Source of the DNA: Opitutus sp. GAS368
GTDB lineage: Bacteria; Verrucomicrobiota; Verrucomicrobiia; Opitutales; Opitutaceae
Assembly (NCBI GenBank): GCA_945903465.1
Contig: CAMDOF010000081.1
Coordinates: forward strand, 1 to 32,097
Reading direction: 5' to 3'
DNA: 32,097 nucleotides
How positions within the stretch are numbered: position 1 is the stretch's first letter; every line of letters begins with the position of its first letter. The position numbers and the translations under genes were made by a program. This document shows positions 8,145 to 15,325 of this stretch, one piece after another. The notes under the pieces were generated by a model. It searched no databases and was not told the DNA's origin. It was given only the letters and a program-made list of their open reading frames with translations.

Positions 8145-8606
8145 ATGCTTTATTTAATTCGCCATGCGCACGCGGTGACCGCGGCCGAAGACCCTGCTCG
8201 GCCCCTGAGCCGGTCTGGCCGCAAACAGGTGAAAGTACTTGGCCGATATTTACGACGGCTGGGGATCGAGCAGCCCGAGGCAATCTGGCACAGTTCACTC
8301 GTGCGTTCGGCGGAAACCGCGGAGCGCCTGAAGCGCCATTGGGACTTGGCGGTGCCGTTAACTTTGATGGTGGGTTTGGAGCCGGACGATGATCTGTGGC
8401 GGGTGGTGCGACGGCTGCGGGACTTGGACCAGACGGTGGCACTGGTGGGACACGAGCCGCACTTGAGTGCCTTGGCGTCTCGGTTGTTGGCGGGGCGGGC
8501 CGCGCCGGTTTGTTTTATTTTCGAAAAATCTGCGGTGTTGGCACTCGAGGGAGGCCCGACCCGCTGGCGAGTGCGGTGGCATCTTTCACCGGAGGTAATC
8601 GCGTGA
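8145..8606 (+). CDS. sixA: Phosphohistidine phosphatase SixA family
   Basis: SixA-type proteins are small histidine-phosphatase-superfamily enzymes that remove phosphate from phosphohistidine, classically on HPt domains of phosphorelays. The 153-aa length fits. The catalytic N-terminal motif is LIRHAHA with nucleophile H7. PLSRSGRKQVKVLGRYL follows, then the conserved WHSSLVRSAETAE and VALVGHEPHLS with the second catalytic histidine. The ATG at 8145 starts directly before the catalytic strand, as in other family members. Its TGA overlaps the GTG of the next gene, so the two are probably translationally coupled. The nearby hybrid kinase could be a target, but that is inference from position. 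Confidence 0.88.
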   Translation: MLYLIRHAHAVTAAEDPARPLSRSGRKQVKVLGRYLRRLGIEQPEAIWHSSLVRSAETAERLKRHWDLAVPLTLMVGLEPDDDLWRVVRRLRDLDQTVALVGHEPHLSALASRLLAGRAAPVCFIFEKSAVLALEGGPTRWRVRWHLSPEVIA

Positions 8607-9550
8607 CAATTTTTCTCGCGGGAGCCTCGGGGTTGGTGGGCTCGGCCTTTGCGCGGGCGGCGGCGCGGCGGGGGCATCGGGTGGTCGGCACGGTGGGAAC
8701 TTATCCAGGCACGGTGGCTGGTCTAGCACGGCAGCGGACGTTGGATCTCCGAGACACCAGCGCGATTACAGCGGCCGTGCTCGACGATTTTCCCCAAGTG
8801 ATCGTGAACTGTGCGGCGGTGTCTGCGCCCGAGCAATGTGCGGCGGATCCGGCCCGCGCTCAAGCGCTCAACGTTGATTTGCCGGCGACCTTAGCGCGAT
8901 TGGCGCACCACGTGAGTGCGCGTTGCGTGCATCTTTCCTCGGAGCAGGTTTTTCCGGGAACGAGTCAGACGCCCTATGCGGCGGCCGATCCGGTTGCTCC
9001 GCTCAATCTTTATGGCCGGCAAAAACTGGCAGCAGAGCGGGCGGTGCATGCGGCCGCCGCGGAGTTTGTGGTGACGGTACGCGCGCCGTTGCTTTTGGGT
9101 AATAGTCTGGGGGGTCAGCGCAGTCTCCACGAGCGCTTGCTGGGGGAGTGGGCCGCGGGGCGGACGCCGGCGTTATTTACCGATGAGTTCCGGCAACCCT
9201 GCACCGCGGAGAATCTCGCCGAGGTGATGGTTGAGCTCTGTGAGCGGACGGATTTGCGGGGAATGTGGCATTGGGGTGGCCGCGACGTGCTCTCCCGCTA
9301 TGACTTAGCCTGTCGCGTGCGTGCCCATTTTAAGCTCAGTGCAGCGCAGGCGCCCTTGATCGCGATCGCCCGAGCGGAGCGTGGGGCGGAGGTAGCCCAA
9401 CGGCCGGCTTATCTCGCGCTGGATACGGGGCCGCTGCAGGCAAAATTAAAAACCCGAACGCTGGCGCTCACTGAGCAATTGGACGAGCTGGTGGTGCCGC
9501 CGCCGGTGCGAGCGTGGTACCTCGCGCAGCCAGCCCTTGAAAAACCATGA
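8603..9550 (+). CDS. RmlD-like NAD(P)-dependent sugar-nucleotide reductase (extended SDR)
   Basis: This 315-aa extended short-chain dehydrogenase/reductase resembles dTDP-4-dehydrorhamnose reductases. The GTG at 8603 is supported by GGAGGT at 8591-8596 and by its overlap with the sixA stop. The nucleotide-binding motif GASGLVG lies at residues 7-13. VNCAAVSAPEQCAADPARA (about residues 68-86) matches the family's N-x-A-A-Y-T-x-V-D-x-A-E segment, although the tyrosine is absent. HLSSEQVFPG (110-119) and YGRQK (Y137, K141) give the catalytic set. No rhamnose genes are adjacent, so the true substrate is uncertain. Its TGA overlaps the ATG of the lipoate-ligase-like gene. Confidence 0.85.
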   Translation: MTIFLAGASGLVGSAFARAAARRGHRVVGTVGTYPGTVAGLARQRTLDLRDTSAITAAVLDDFPQVIVNCAAVSAPEQCAADPARAQALNVDLPATLARLAHHVSARCVHLSSEQVFPGTSQTPYAAADPVAPLNLYGRQKLAAERAVHAAAAEFVVTVRAPLLLGNSLGGQRSLHERLLGEWAAGRTPALFTDEFRQPCTAENLAEVMVELCERTDLRGMWHWGGRDVLSRYDLACRVRAHFKLSAAQAPLIAIARAERGAEVAQRPAYLALDTGPLQAKLKTRTLALTEQLDELVVPPPVRAWYLAQPALEKP

Positions 9551-10257
9551 ACCTGGAAATCCTGCCCGTGCGGCTCGCCGGTGCCGCTGAAAACATGGCG
9601 ATCGATTTTCTTCTGTTGCAACGATACCCGCGAGCGGGGTCGGCGCGTTTTCGGCATTATGGCTGGCGAGCACCCGCGTACACGTTTGGGTTTTCCCAAA
9701 AAATCGCGTTCGTACGATCGCAGATTTCCTCCGAGGAAGTGCCCGAACTGTGCCGTCGGCCGACCGGTGGCGGCCTCGTGGATCACCGCCATGATTGGAC
9801 TTATGCGCTCGTGATTCCTCGCGGCCACCGATGGGAGGAGCAAAGGGCGCTGCAGAGTTATCGTGCTATTCACGCCGCGCTCGCCGCGGCTCTTATCGTC
9901 CAAGGCGTGCCGGCGGAGATCCAAGCGGTGGCCCCAGCCGACGATTTATCGGTAGGCCCAAGCGTCTGTTTTCAACGGGCCGAGCTCTACGACGTCGTGC
10001 ATGCGTTGAGCGGTGAGAAGATCGCCGGTGCGGCGCAGAAGCGTAATAAAAACGGCCTTTTATTTCAGGGCTCGATCGGGCGGGCGGCGGCAGGGAGCGC
10101 GGTAGACTGGGAACTTTTTCACGGCGATTTTTGTGCACGGCTCGCGACGGCTCTGGAGACCGAGGCCGCGCCGACGCCCTGGCCGGAATTTCATGAAGAC
10201 GAAGTCAGTGGCCTCGTGGAACAGTACGCTTCCTCCGATTGGATCGATTACCGCTGA
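9547..10257 (+). CDS. Lipoate-protein ligase / octanoyltransferase family protein
   Basis: The 236-aa protein has the single-domain LplA/LipM/BPL fold that attaches lipoyl or octanoyl groups to lysines of E2 and GcvH proteins. The diagnostic RRPTGGGLVDH motif is at residues 70-80. Two later stretches match the ligand pocket and catalytic lysine region: SVCFQRAELYDVV (139-151) and GEKIAGAAQKR (156-166). C141 lies where LipM/LipL-type transferases carry a cysteine, so octanoyl transfer is as plausible as ATP-dependent ligation. There is no C-terminal accessory domain as in E. coli LplA. The start ATG overlaps the upstream reductase stop (ATGA), so it ends a tightly coupled three-gene unit. Confidence 0.82.
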   Translation: MNLEILPVRLAGAAENMAIDFLLLQRYPRAGSARFRHYGWRAPAYTFGFSQKIAFVRSQISSEEVPELCRRPTGGGLVDHRHDWTYALVIPRGHRWEEQRALQSYRAIHAALAAALIVQGVPAEIQAVAPADDLSVGPSVCFQRAELYDVVHALSGEKIAGAAQKRNKNGLLFQGSIGRAAAGSAVDWELFHGDFCARLATALETEAAPTPWPEFHEDEVSGLVEQYASSDWIDYR

Positions 10258-10362
10258 GTCGGTCTGACCGGTGAGGAGTCGCGCTGAACCGCGGTGCGCC
10301 GATTTTTCAACCGGGTGAAGTTTTAACCCGTCGTTGCATGGTCGGCGAAAGTTCGTGCGGGC

Positions 10363-11655
10363 CTAAAAACCGAGAAGATCGCGGGCGAGTTTTTGGGCGA
10401 CGGCCTTTTGAGCGGAAGGCAGGCCCGCTGGAAAAGGGAGCGTCCGCGCGTTGGCGAGCGTTGTGATGAGCGGGGCGGTGGCGTCGAGTAGCCTTTGTAA
10501 TTCCGACGGTGAGACGTGTTCGAGCTGGTCGTGAGCGCTGTGATGTTGCCAACGGCCACCCGGGAAATTTTCGCGCATGAAGGTGAGTGATGGGATCCCC
10601 GCCCGATTGAAGGGAAAATGATCAAAGAAGGGCGACACCTCGTGCCGCGGGACGACGTCCACGCCGCGGGCGCGCAAGCGGGTCGTCGCGAATTGGCTGA
10701 GTGCGGTGGCGCCGGCGACCCACATGATAAAATGGCCGAGCGGTGAGGCGATGCTATCGAAGTTCACCACGAGGGCGGTATCGCGAGGGGTGGGCTGGTG
10801 TTTTTGGACGTACGCGGCGGAGCCGACGGAGAGTTGCTCTTCGGTGCCGAAGGAAATGAAGCGCACCGTGCGGAGCGGGCGTCGGCGGCTCGCGGCGAAG
10901 GCGCGACCGAGGGCGAGAAGGGCGACGACGCCGGACCCATTATCGTCGGCGCCGACGTTGTTGCATTGGGTGTCGTGGTGGGCGGTGAGGTTGATCGCGG
11001 CGAGGAGGGGATCACGGCCGATGATTTCGCCGATGACGTTTTGGGATTCGGCGCGTGTGGCCCGCGCGGTCACCTGGACGCGTAGCCGTGTGATCCCCAT
11101 TTGCCGCCAGCGCCAGGCATCGAGATAAGGCACGGTCAGCGTGGGGCGGGCTCCGTATCGATAAACCCAGTACGGATACAACCCATCGTTCTTGACCCAA
11201 GCAAATGGGAGCCGCTCGTCGATGTGAATCACGGCGGCGGGTTCGGCCTGAAGGAGCCGCTGATGGGTGGCAGGGTCGGTGGGGAGCGGACCGAAGAGGG
11301 CGAGGATTTTTCCGCGCAAGGATCTGGCCCGCAAACGATGGGCGCTCTCGGGCATTTCCAGCCAGATGAGATCGCCTTCAATGGCTTTGGATCCAGGGGT
11401 GGGTGGCGTGCCGACGAGGGGAACGGCCGCAACGGAGCGCCAAGCGCCTGGGCCGGCCGGCGCGTGGACCGCGGCCTGTAAGACGGTCATGCAGGTGCAG
11501 GGAAACGTCTCGAGCCGGACGTTGCTGAGACCGGCGGCGAGCCAACCCTCCGCGATGGCGGTGGCGGCTTGACGCTCGGCGGAGGTACCGGCGCGGCGTT
11601 CACCGATCTCGGTGCACAGCCGATGCCAGTCGCGGAGGAGGTTTTCGTGGGGCAT
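10363..11655 (-). CDS. M28-family zinc metallopeptidase
   Basis: This 430-aa protein matches aminopeptidases of family M28. The catalytic domain occupies about residues 205-400 and shows the di-zinc pattern in order: AHHDTQ (H226, D228), GADDNGSG (D237, the bridging aspartate), FGTEEQ (E272/E273), NFDS (D300) and HHSAHDQLEH (H371/H372). Residues 60-200 form a protease-associated-like insert. No signal peptide was seen from the ATG at 11655, although most family members are exported, so it may be cytoplasmic or the true start may differ. It lies 253 bases downstream of the sulfatase on the same strand and is probably transcribed from its own promoter there. The substrate is unknown. Confidence 0.88.
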   Translation of the reverse strand: MPHENLLRDWHRLCTEIGERRAGTSAERQAATAIAEGWLAAGLSNVRLETFPCTCMTVLQAAVHAPAGPGAWRSVAAVPLVGTPPTPGSKAIEGDLIWLEMPESAHRLRARSLRGKILALFGPLPTDPATHQRLLQAEPAAVIHIDERLPFAWVKNDGLYPYWVYRYGARPTLTVPYLDAWRWRQMGITRLRVQVTARATRAESQNVIGEIIGRDPLLAAINLTAHHDTQCNNVGADDNGSGVVALLALGRAFAASRRRPLRTVRFISFGTEEQLSVGSAAYVQKHQPTPRDTALVVNFDSIASPLGHFIMWVAGATALSQFATTRLRARGVDVVPRHEVSPFFDHFPFNRAGIPSLTFMRENFPGGRWQHHSAHDQLEHVSPSELQRLLDATAPLITTLANARTLPFPAGLPSAQKAVAQKLARDLLGF

Positions 11656-11908
11656 GGGGCAGGTCGCTTTGGAGGGAGGCGAGGTGGCGTAACGTGCGAG
11701 TGAGTGGGCGATGACCGGCGAGCGGAGTACGCGGTTGGAGCCGCGCGAATCAGGTGCGGAGCGGCGACCTCATCGGTGAGGGAACGGGCGGTGGGCGGGT
11801 GGGCCGTCGCGGCAGGGCGGGGTGTTTCAAAGGGTGGCGCGGCGCGGTGCGTCGAGCACGGCGCGTTGTGCGTAAACCTCTGGGTGTGGTGGTCGCGGGT
11901 GGATGGGA

Positions 11909-13285
11909 TTACGGATCTTGAGCCGTGATGGGAAAGTTGCCCAAGGTGCGTTTGGCGACGGGAGGAATGGGATTGGGGTAGTAGCGCTTTTTCCAGGCGA
12001 CGTGGAGGTCCGTGAGTTCGGCGACCTTGGCGGGATTTTTAGCGGCGAGATCATGATCTTCACCGATGTCTTCGGCGGGGCGGTAGAGACGGGCATTCTT
12101 TTCCCAAGCGCGGCGGATCAGTTTCCAATCGCCGTCGAGAATGGCGTAGTTTTGTTGATTTTCCCAGTGGAGGGCGCCGTGGCGGGCGAAAGGTTCGCCG
12201 CGGAGCAGAGGAAGGAGAGAGGTGCCGTGAATTTCGTGGTTGGCGGCGGGTTTAATTTGAGCGGCGGCGAGGAGTGTGGGGAGGATATCCATGGTGATAG
12301 CCGGAGTATGGCGCACGGCGCCCGCGGGAATTTTGCCGGGCCAACGGGCGAGAAACGGCACGCGTGTACCGCCTTCGGTGGTCCCAAATTTATAGCCGCG
12401 GAGGGGGCCGTTGGAGTAGTCGGCGCCCTCGGGGCCGTACGCGTTGAGCTCGGCGGATGGACCATTGTCAGAAGTAAAAACCACCAAGGTGTTTTCGGAG
12501 ATTTTTAATTCGTCGAGCGCGGCGAGGACCTGGCCGATGCCGGTATCGAGGCGGTCGACCATGGCGGCGAAGATCGCGAAGAGACCGCGATCGGGGAATC
12601 GCCTGCGATATTTGGAGACGAGTTCGAACGGGGCCTCGAGGGGGTAATGCGGAGCGTTGAAGGCTAGGTAGAGGAAGAACGGCTGCTGCGCAGCTGCGTC
12701 GCGACGGATGATTTCGACGGCTTTGGCCGCGAGTTCATCGGTGTAGTAGCCGGGGACCTGGATGGGAGTTTCGTTGTGGTAGGTCTCTTTGGCGTGCCAG
12801 AATGTTGGGGTGCCGATGAGCGACCCCCAGAATTCATCGAAGCCGTGGGTGCGGGGCCAGTTTTTCGCGGCGTGGCCCAGATGCCATTTGCCGACGAGGG
12901 CGCTCCGGTATCCGGCGGGCTTGAGGGCTTCGGGAATGGTGACGGCGTTGTGGTCGAGGGCGAGGATGGGGACATTTCCGCGGGCGTCCGGGCTGGCGAG
13001 TTCGGGGACGCCGACGCTGTGCGGATAGCGCCCGGTGAGGAGGGCGGCGCGGGTGGGGGAGCACATGGGTGCAGAGGCGTGAAACCGGGTGAGCTTCACG
13101 CCCTCTTTGGCGAGGCGGTCGAGGTGGGGCGTATCGATTTGGGAGCCGTCGTGGCCGAGATCGGCCCAGCCGAGGTCGTCGGCGAGGATGACGATGAGAT
13201 TAGGTGGGCGATCGGTGGCGTTGAGTGGGCCGCCGAGTGCGAGTAATCCGGTAATAACGGCAAGGATTGAGGGGAGCTGGTTCAT
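11909..13285 (-). CDS. Exported arylsulfatase-type sulfatase
   Basis: The enzyme should hydrolyse sulfate esters outside the cytoplasm. The ATG at 13285 is chosen because it starts a signal peptide (LPSILAVITGLLALGGPLNA); the longer frame to 13381 adds 32 arginine-rich residues with no support. The 458-aa protein shows VILADDLGW (metal-binding D36, D37), APMCSPTRAALLTGRYPH with C75 as the residue converted to formylglycine in the C-x-P-T-R form, VGKWHLGH (catalytic lysine and histidine) and FTSDNGP (metal ligands). No formylglycine-generating enzyme is in the window, so the activator must be elsewhere. Sulfatases are numerous in Verrucomicrobiota that use sulfated polysaccharides; the substrate here cannot be read from the sequence. 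Confidence 0.93.
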   Translation of the reverse strand: MNQLPSILAVITGLLALGGPLNATDRPPNLIVILADDLGWADLGHDGSQIDTPHLDRLAKEGVKLTRFHASAPMCSPTRAALLTGRYPHSVGVPELASPDARGNVPILALDHNAVTIPEALKPAGYRSALVGKWHLGHAAKNWPRTHGFDEFWGSLIGTPTFWHAKETYHNETPIQVPGYYTDELAAKAVEIIRRDAAAQQPFFLYLAFNAPHYPLEAPFELVSKYRRRFPDRGLFAIFAAMVDRLDTGIGQVLAALDELKISENTLVVFTSDNGPSAELNAYGPEGADYSNGPLRGYKFGTTEGGTRVPFLARWPGKIPAGAVRHTPAITMDILPTLLAAAQIKPAANHEIHGTSLLPLLRGEPFARHGALHWENQQNYAILDGDWKLIRRAWEKNARLYRPAEDIGEDHDLAAKNPAKVAELTDLHVAWKKRYYPNPIPPVAKRTLGNFPITAQDP

Positions 13286-13442
13286 CGTGGTGAAGAGTCG
13301 AAAGGTTCGCGGTCGGCCGGAAGCGAGGTGAGCGCGGAGCGCCGAGTCCGGGCGTGGCGTGCGGCGAGTCCTAAAAGGCATGCGTAACGTTTGCCGCGTG
13401 CGAGCGTCTCAGTCGAATTCTTACTTCTAAATCGGTCGCTAA

Positions 13443-14048
13443 ATGAATTACCCCGCTCATCTCTCAGGCAGGACCACAGTTTTGCCGCTGGTCGGGTTGC
13501 TTTTGCTCGGTTGGATATGTGTTCGGGACTCGCGGGCGGCCAAAGGTAACAAGGAAGAGAGGAGCGCTTGGTCTAATGAGGCCGACTGGCCGAAGGCCAA
13601 AAAACGAGATGATAAAGGGGCTGGTGGCGACGGCAGCCGACCGACTTCGGTTGATTTGCAGGCGCGAGTGATGACGAAACTGCGGGAGCGGTTGAATGTT
13701 CCCGATGAGGCCGAGTGGGAGATTATTTCGGAGCGAATTACGAAGGTGGAAGAAAGTCGGCGCTTTTTGGCGGTGGTGAATGCTGGTGGGCGGGGCGGGC
13801 TCTTGATCGTTGAAAAAGCGAAGCGGAGTACCAAGACGGCCAAATCTGCGCATCCGGAGCAGGATGCCTTGAGATCGGCGCTGGGGTCGAAGTTACCTGA
13901 TGCAGAAATTGATGCGCGCCTGGCCCGAGTCCGTGAGGTGTATCAGCAAAATGAATTTAGGTTAGCGCGGGCGCAGGCCGATTTGCGGGCCGTGCTCTCG
14001 GTGCGGCAGGAGGCAGAGGCGGTCTTGGCGGGTTTACTGCCACCTTAA
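13443..14048 (+). CDS. Exported hypothetical protein
   Basis: This 201-aa protein starts with a signal-peptide-like N terminus (VLPLVGLLLLGWICV, with probable cleavage after RDSRA). A charged low-complexity stretch of about 40 residues follows. The rest is helical and charged, with VMTKLRERLNVPDEAEWEIISERITKVEESRR near residues 78-108 as its most structured segment. I recall similar segments in other verrucomicrobial hypothetical proteins but cannot name a domain. The last third looks like coiled coil (EIDARLARVREVYQQNEFRLARAQADLRAVL). The gene diverges from the sulfatase, with about 155 bases between starts for both promoters. No function is assigned. Confidence 0.8.
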   Translation: MNYPAHLSGRTTVLPLVGLLLLGWICVRDSRAAKGNKEERSAWSNEADWPKAKKRDDKGAGGDGSRPTSVDLQARVMTKLRERLNVPDEAEWEIISERITKVEESRRFLAVVNAGGRGGLLIVEKAKRSTKTAKSAHPEQDALRSALGSKLPDAEIDARLARVREVYQQNEFRLARAQADLRAVLSVRQEAEAVLAGLLPP

Positions 14049-14566
14049 GTCTTGGTAGGGTGCGCGGGGGCTGCCGCCGCCCCACGGCGAGGTTCGCTGG
14101 GGGCGGTCGCGGGTCGGGTGGCGCCGTTGGGCGCTTGAGTCCGGGTAGATTTTCGAGGGCGGCGGTTGCTGCGAGGGCTTTTTTTGGTGGGCGCGGAGAT
14201 CAGGGGCGCGGAGATCGGGCTTCGGCTGTCGCCGTGCAGACTTGTGATACCAGCGGCTGCTAAGGTTTAGATTTTAGCGTCCGAGGTGGCTCGACCATCT
14301 TGCCCGTGGGTCGAAGGCCGACTCTTAATGGTCATGGGTATTAGCCAGGAAGGGTCGCTGGTTTCGGGTGCAAGGTGGTCGTGCGCGCAGGTTGTGTTGA
14401 TGTGCTGGGCCCTCTTTGGAAATGCCCAAGTCTGGTCACAGACCTTACGCGTGGCGTTGGCGAGCAGCGCCTCGGCGGTGGTGGCGGGGCCCGATCTCGC
14501 GGGGCCAGATTTAGGGGTGCAGATTCGGGCTCGCCCTTGACGATCGCGTTTTGCAGCGTGGGGGTG
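14049..14566. other. Intergenic stretch, no supported gene
   Basis: These 518 bases show no recognisable protein. A 12-base direct repeat (GGCGCGGAGATC) occurs twice within about 30 bases near 14190-14215. A frame opening at an ATG at 14328 and ending at 14540 has a hydrophobic stretch like a signal peptide (VVLMCWALFGNAQVWSQ) but then only about 35 further residues. It could be a truncated exported protein, but support is too thin to call it a gene. The last part must hold the promoter for the SEC-C gene. Confidence 0.4.
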
Positions 14567-15082
14567 ATGACCAGTCAGACTCAGATCAGCCCGCCTCTCA
14601 CTTCTGCCTCACCCTGCCCTTGCGGCAGTGGTCAGCTTTTCGGTCAGTGCTGCGAACCGGTTTTGCTCCAGCAACGGCCAGCGGCTGACGCCGAGTATTT
14701 AATGCGTTCTCGTTTTACGGCGCACGTGGTTGGGGATGACCAGCATTTGCACCGGACCTATCTCGAGACGGCGTCGAAGCCTTTTGTCGCTGAGGCGGCG
14801 GATATGGCGGTGGTGAATTGGACGCGCTTGGTGATTCATGCGCATGAGGTCGGATCCAGACCGGAGATGGCGTGGGTCGATTTCTCGGCCTTTTATCAGG
14901 ACGGGGGCAGTGAGTTGGCCCTGCACGAAAAAGCGGAATTTCGCCATATCAGCGGCCAGTGGTTTTATGCTCGATCGGTGCGGATCGGGCCGGCGCCAGT
15001 TAAGGCGGCCCCGAAGGTGGGGCGTAATGATTCGTGCCCGTGCGGCAGCGGCAAGAAGTTCAAGCACTGTTGCGGTCGATAG
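14567..15082 (+). CDS. YchJ-family SEC-C motif protein (UPF0225)
   Basis: The 171-aa protein has a zinc-binding SEC-C motif at each end: CPCGSGQLFGQCC near the N terminus and CPCGSGKKFKHCC at the C terminus. Between them is the YchJ core, with AEYLMRSRFTAHVVGDDQHL, TWxx-like LETASKP and the closing FYARS. This double-motif arrangement with an NTF2-like middle domain is typical of YchJ/UPF0225 proteins, whose exact role is not established. The ATG at 14567 is preferred; it is preceded by a G-rich stretch and an alternative GTG lies 3 bases upstream. The frame is open much further upstream, but that part is unlike the family. The gene converges on the PVC cytochrome gene. Confidence 0.88.
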   Translation: MTSQTQISPPLTSASPCPCGSGQLFGQCCEPVLLQQRPAADAEYLMRSRFTAHVVGDDQHLHRTYLETASKPFVAEAADMAVVNWTRLVIHAHEVGSRPEMAWVDFSAFYQDGGSELALHEKAEFRHISGQWFYARSVRIGPAPVKAAPKVGRNDSCPCGSGKKFKHCCGR

Positions 15083-15325
15083 CTTGAGCAGCGTGCTCGT
15101 GGTTCATCGCGCCGATTCGGGCCGGTGCGCGTTGGGCGGGCTGGTCGTCGGTTCACCCAGTTTTAGGTTGGCGCGCATTTCTCCACCGTGAAGGGCTGAC
15201 CTCGATACGTGGTGCCCACTTTGACCCTCCTTGGTAGATCTGGGAGCCTGCTGCGGTGAGGCTAAGACTGACGGGTTTCTCTTAAAATGTTTAAACGAGG
15301 GGGCCGGCCTTTAGCGCGGAACGAA

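Noticed and set aside
10312..10330. Hairpin between the lipoate-ligase-like gene and the M28 peptidase gene
   Set aside because: The stem is only five base pairs (CGGGT/ACCCG) with a nine-base loop and no T-tract; too weak to call as a terminator.
11903..12508. 201-codon plus-strand open frame
   Set aside because: It is antisense to the sulfatase gene, whose catalytic motifs are intact.
13286..13381. N-terminal extension of the sulfatase by 32 codons
   Set aside because: The extension is arginine-rich and would bury the signal peptide that begins at 13285.
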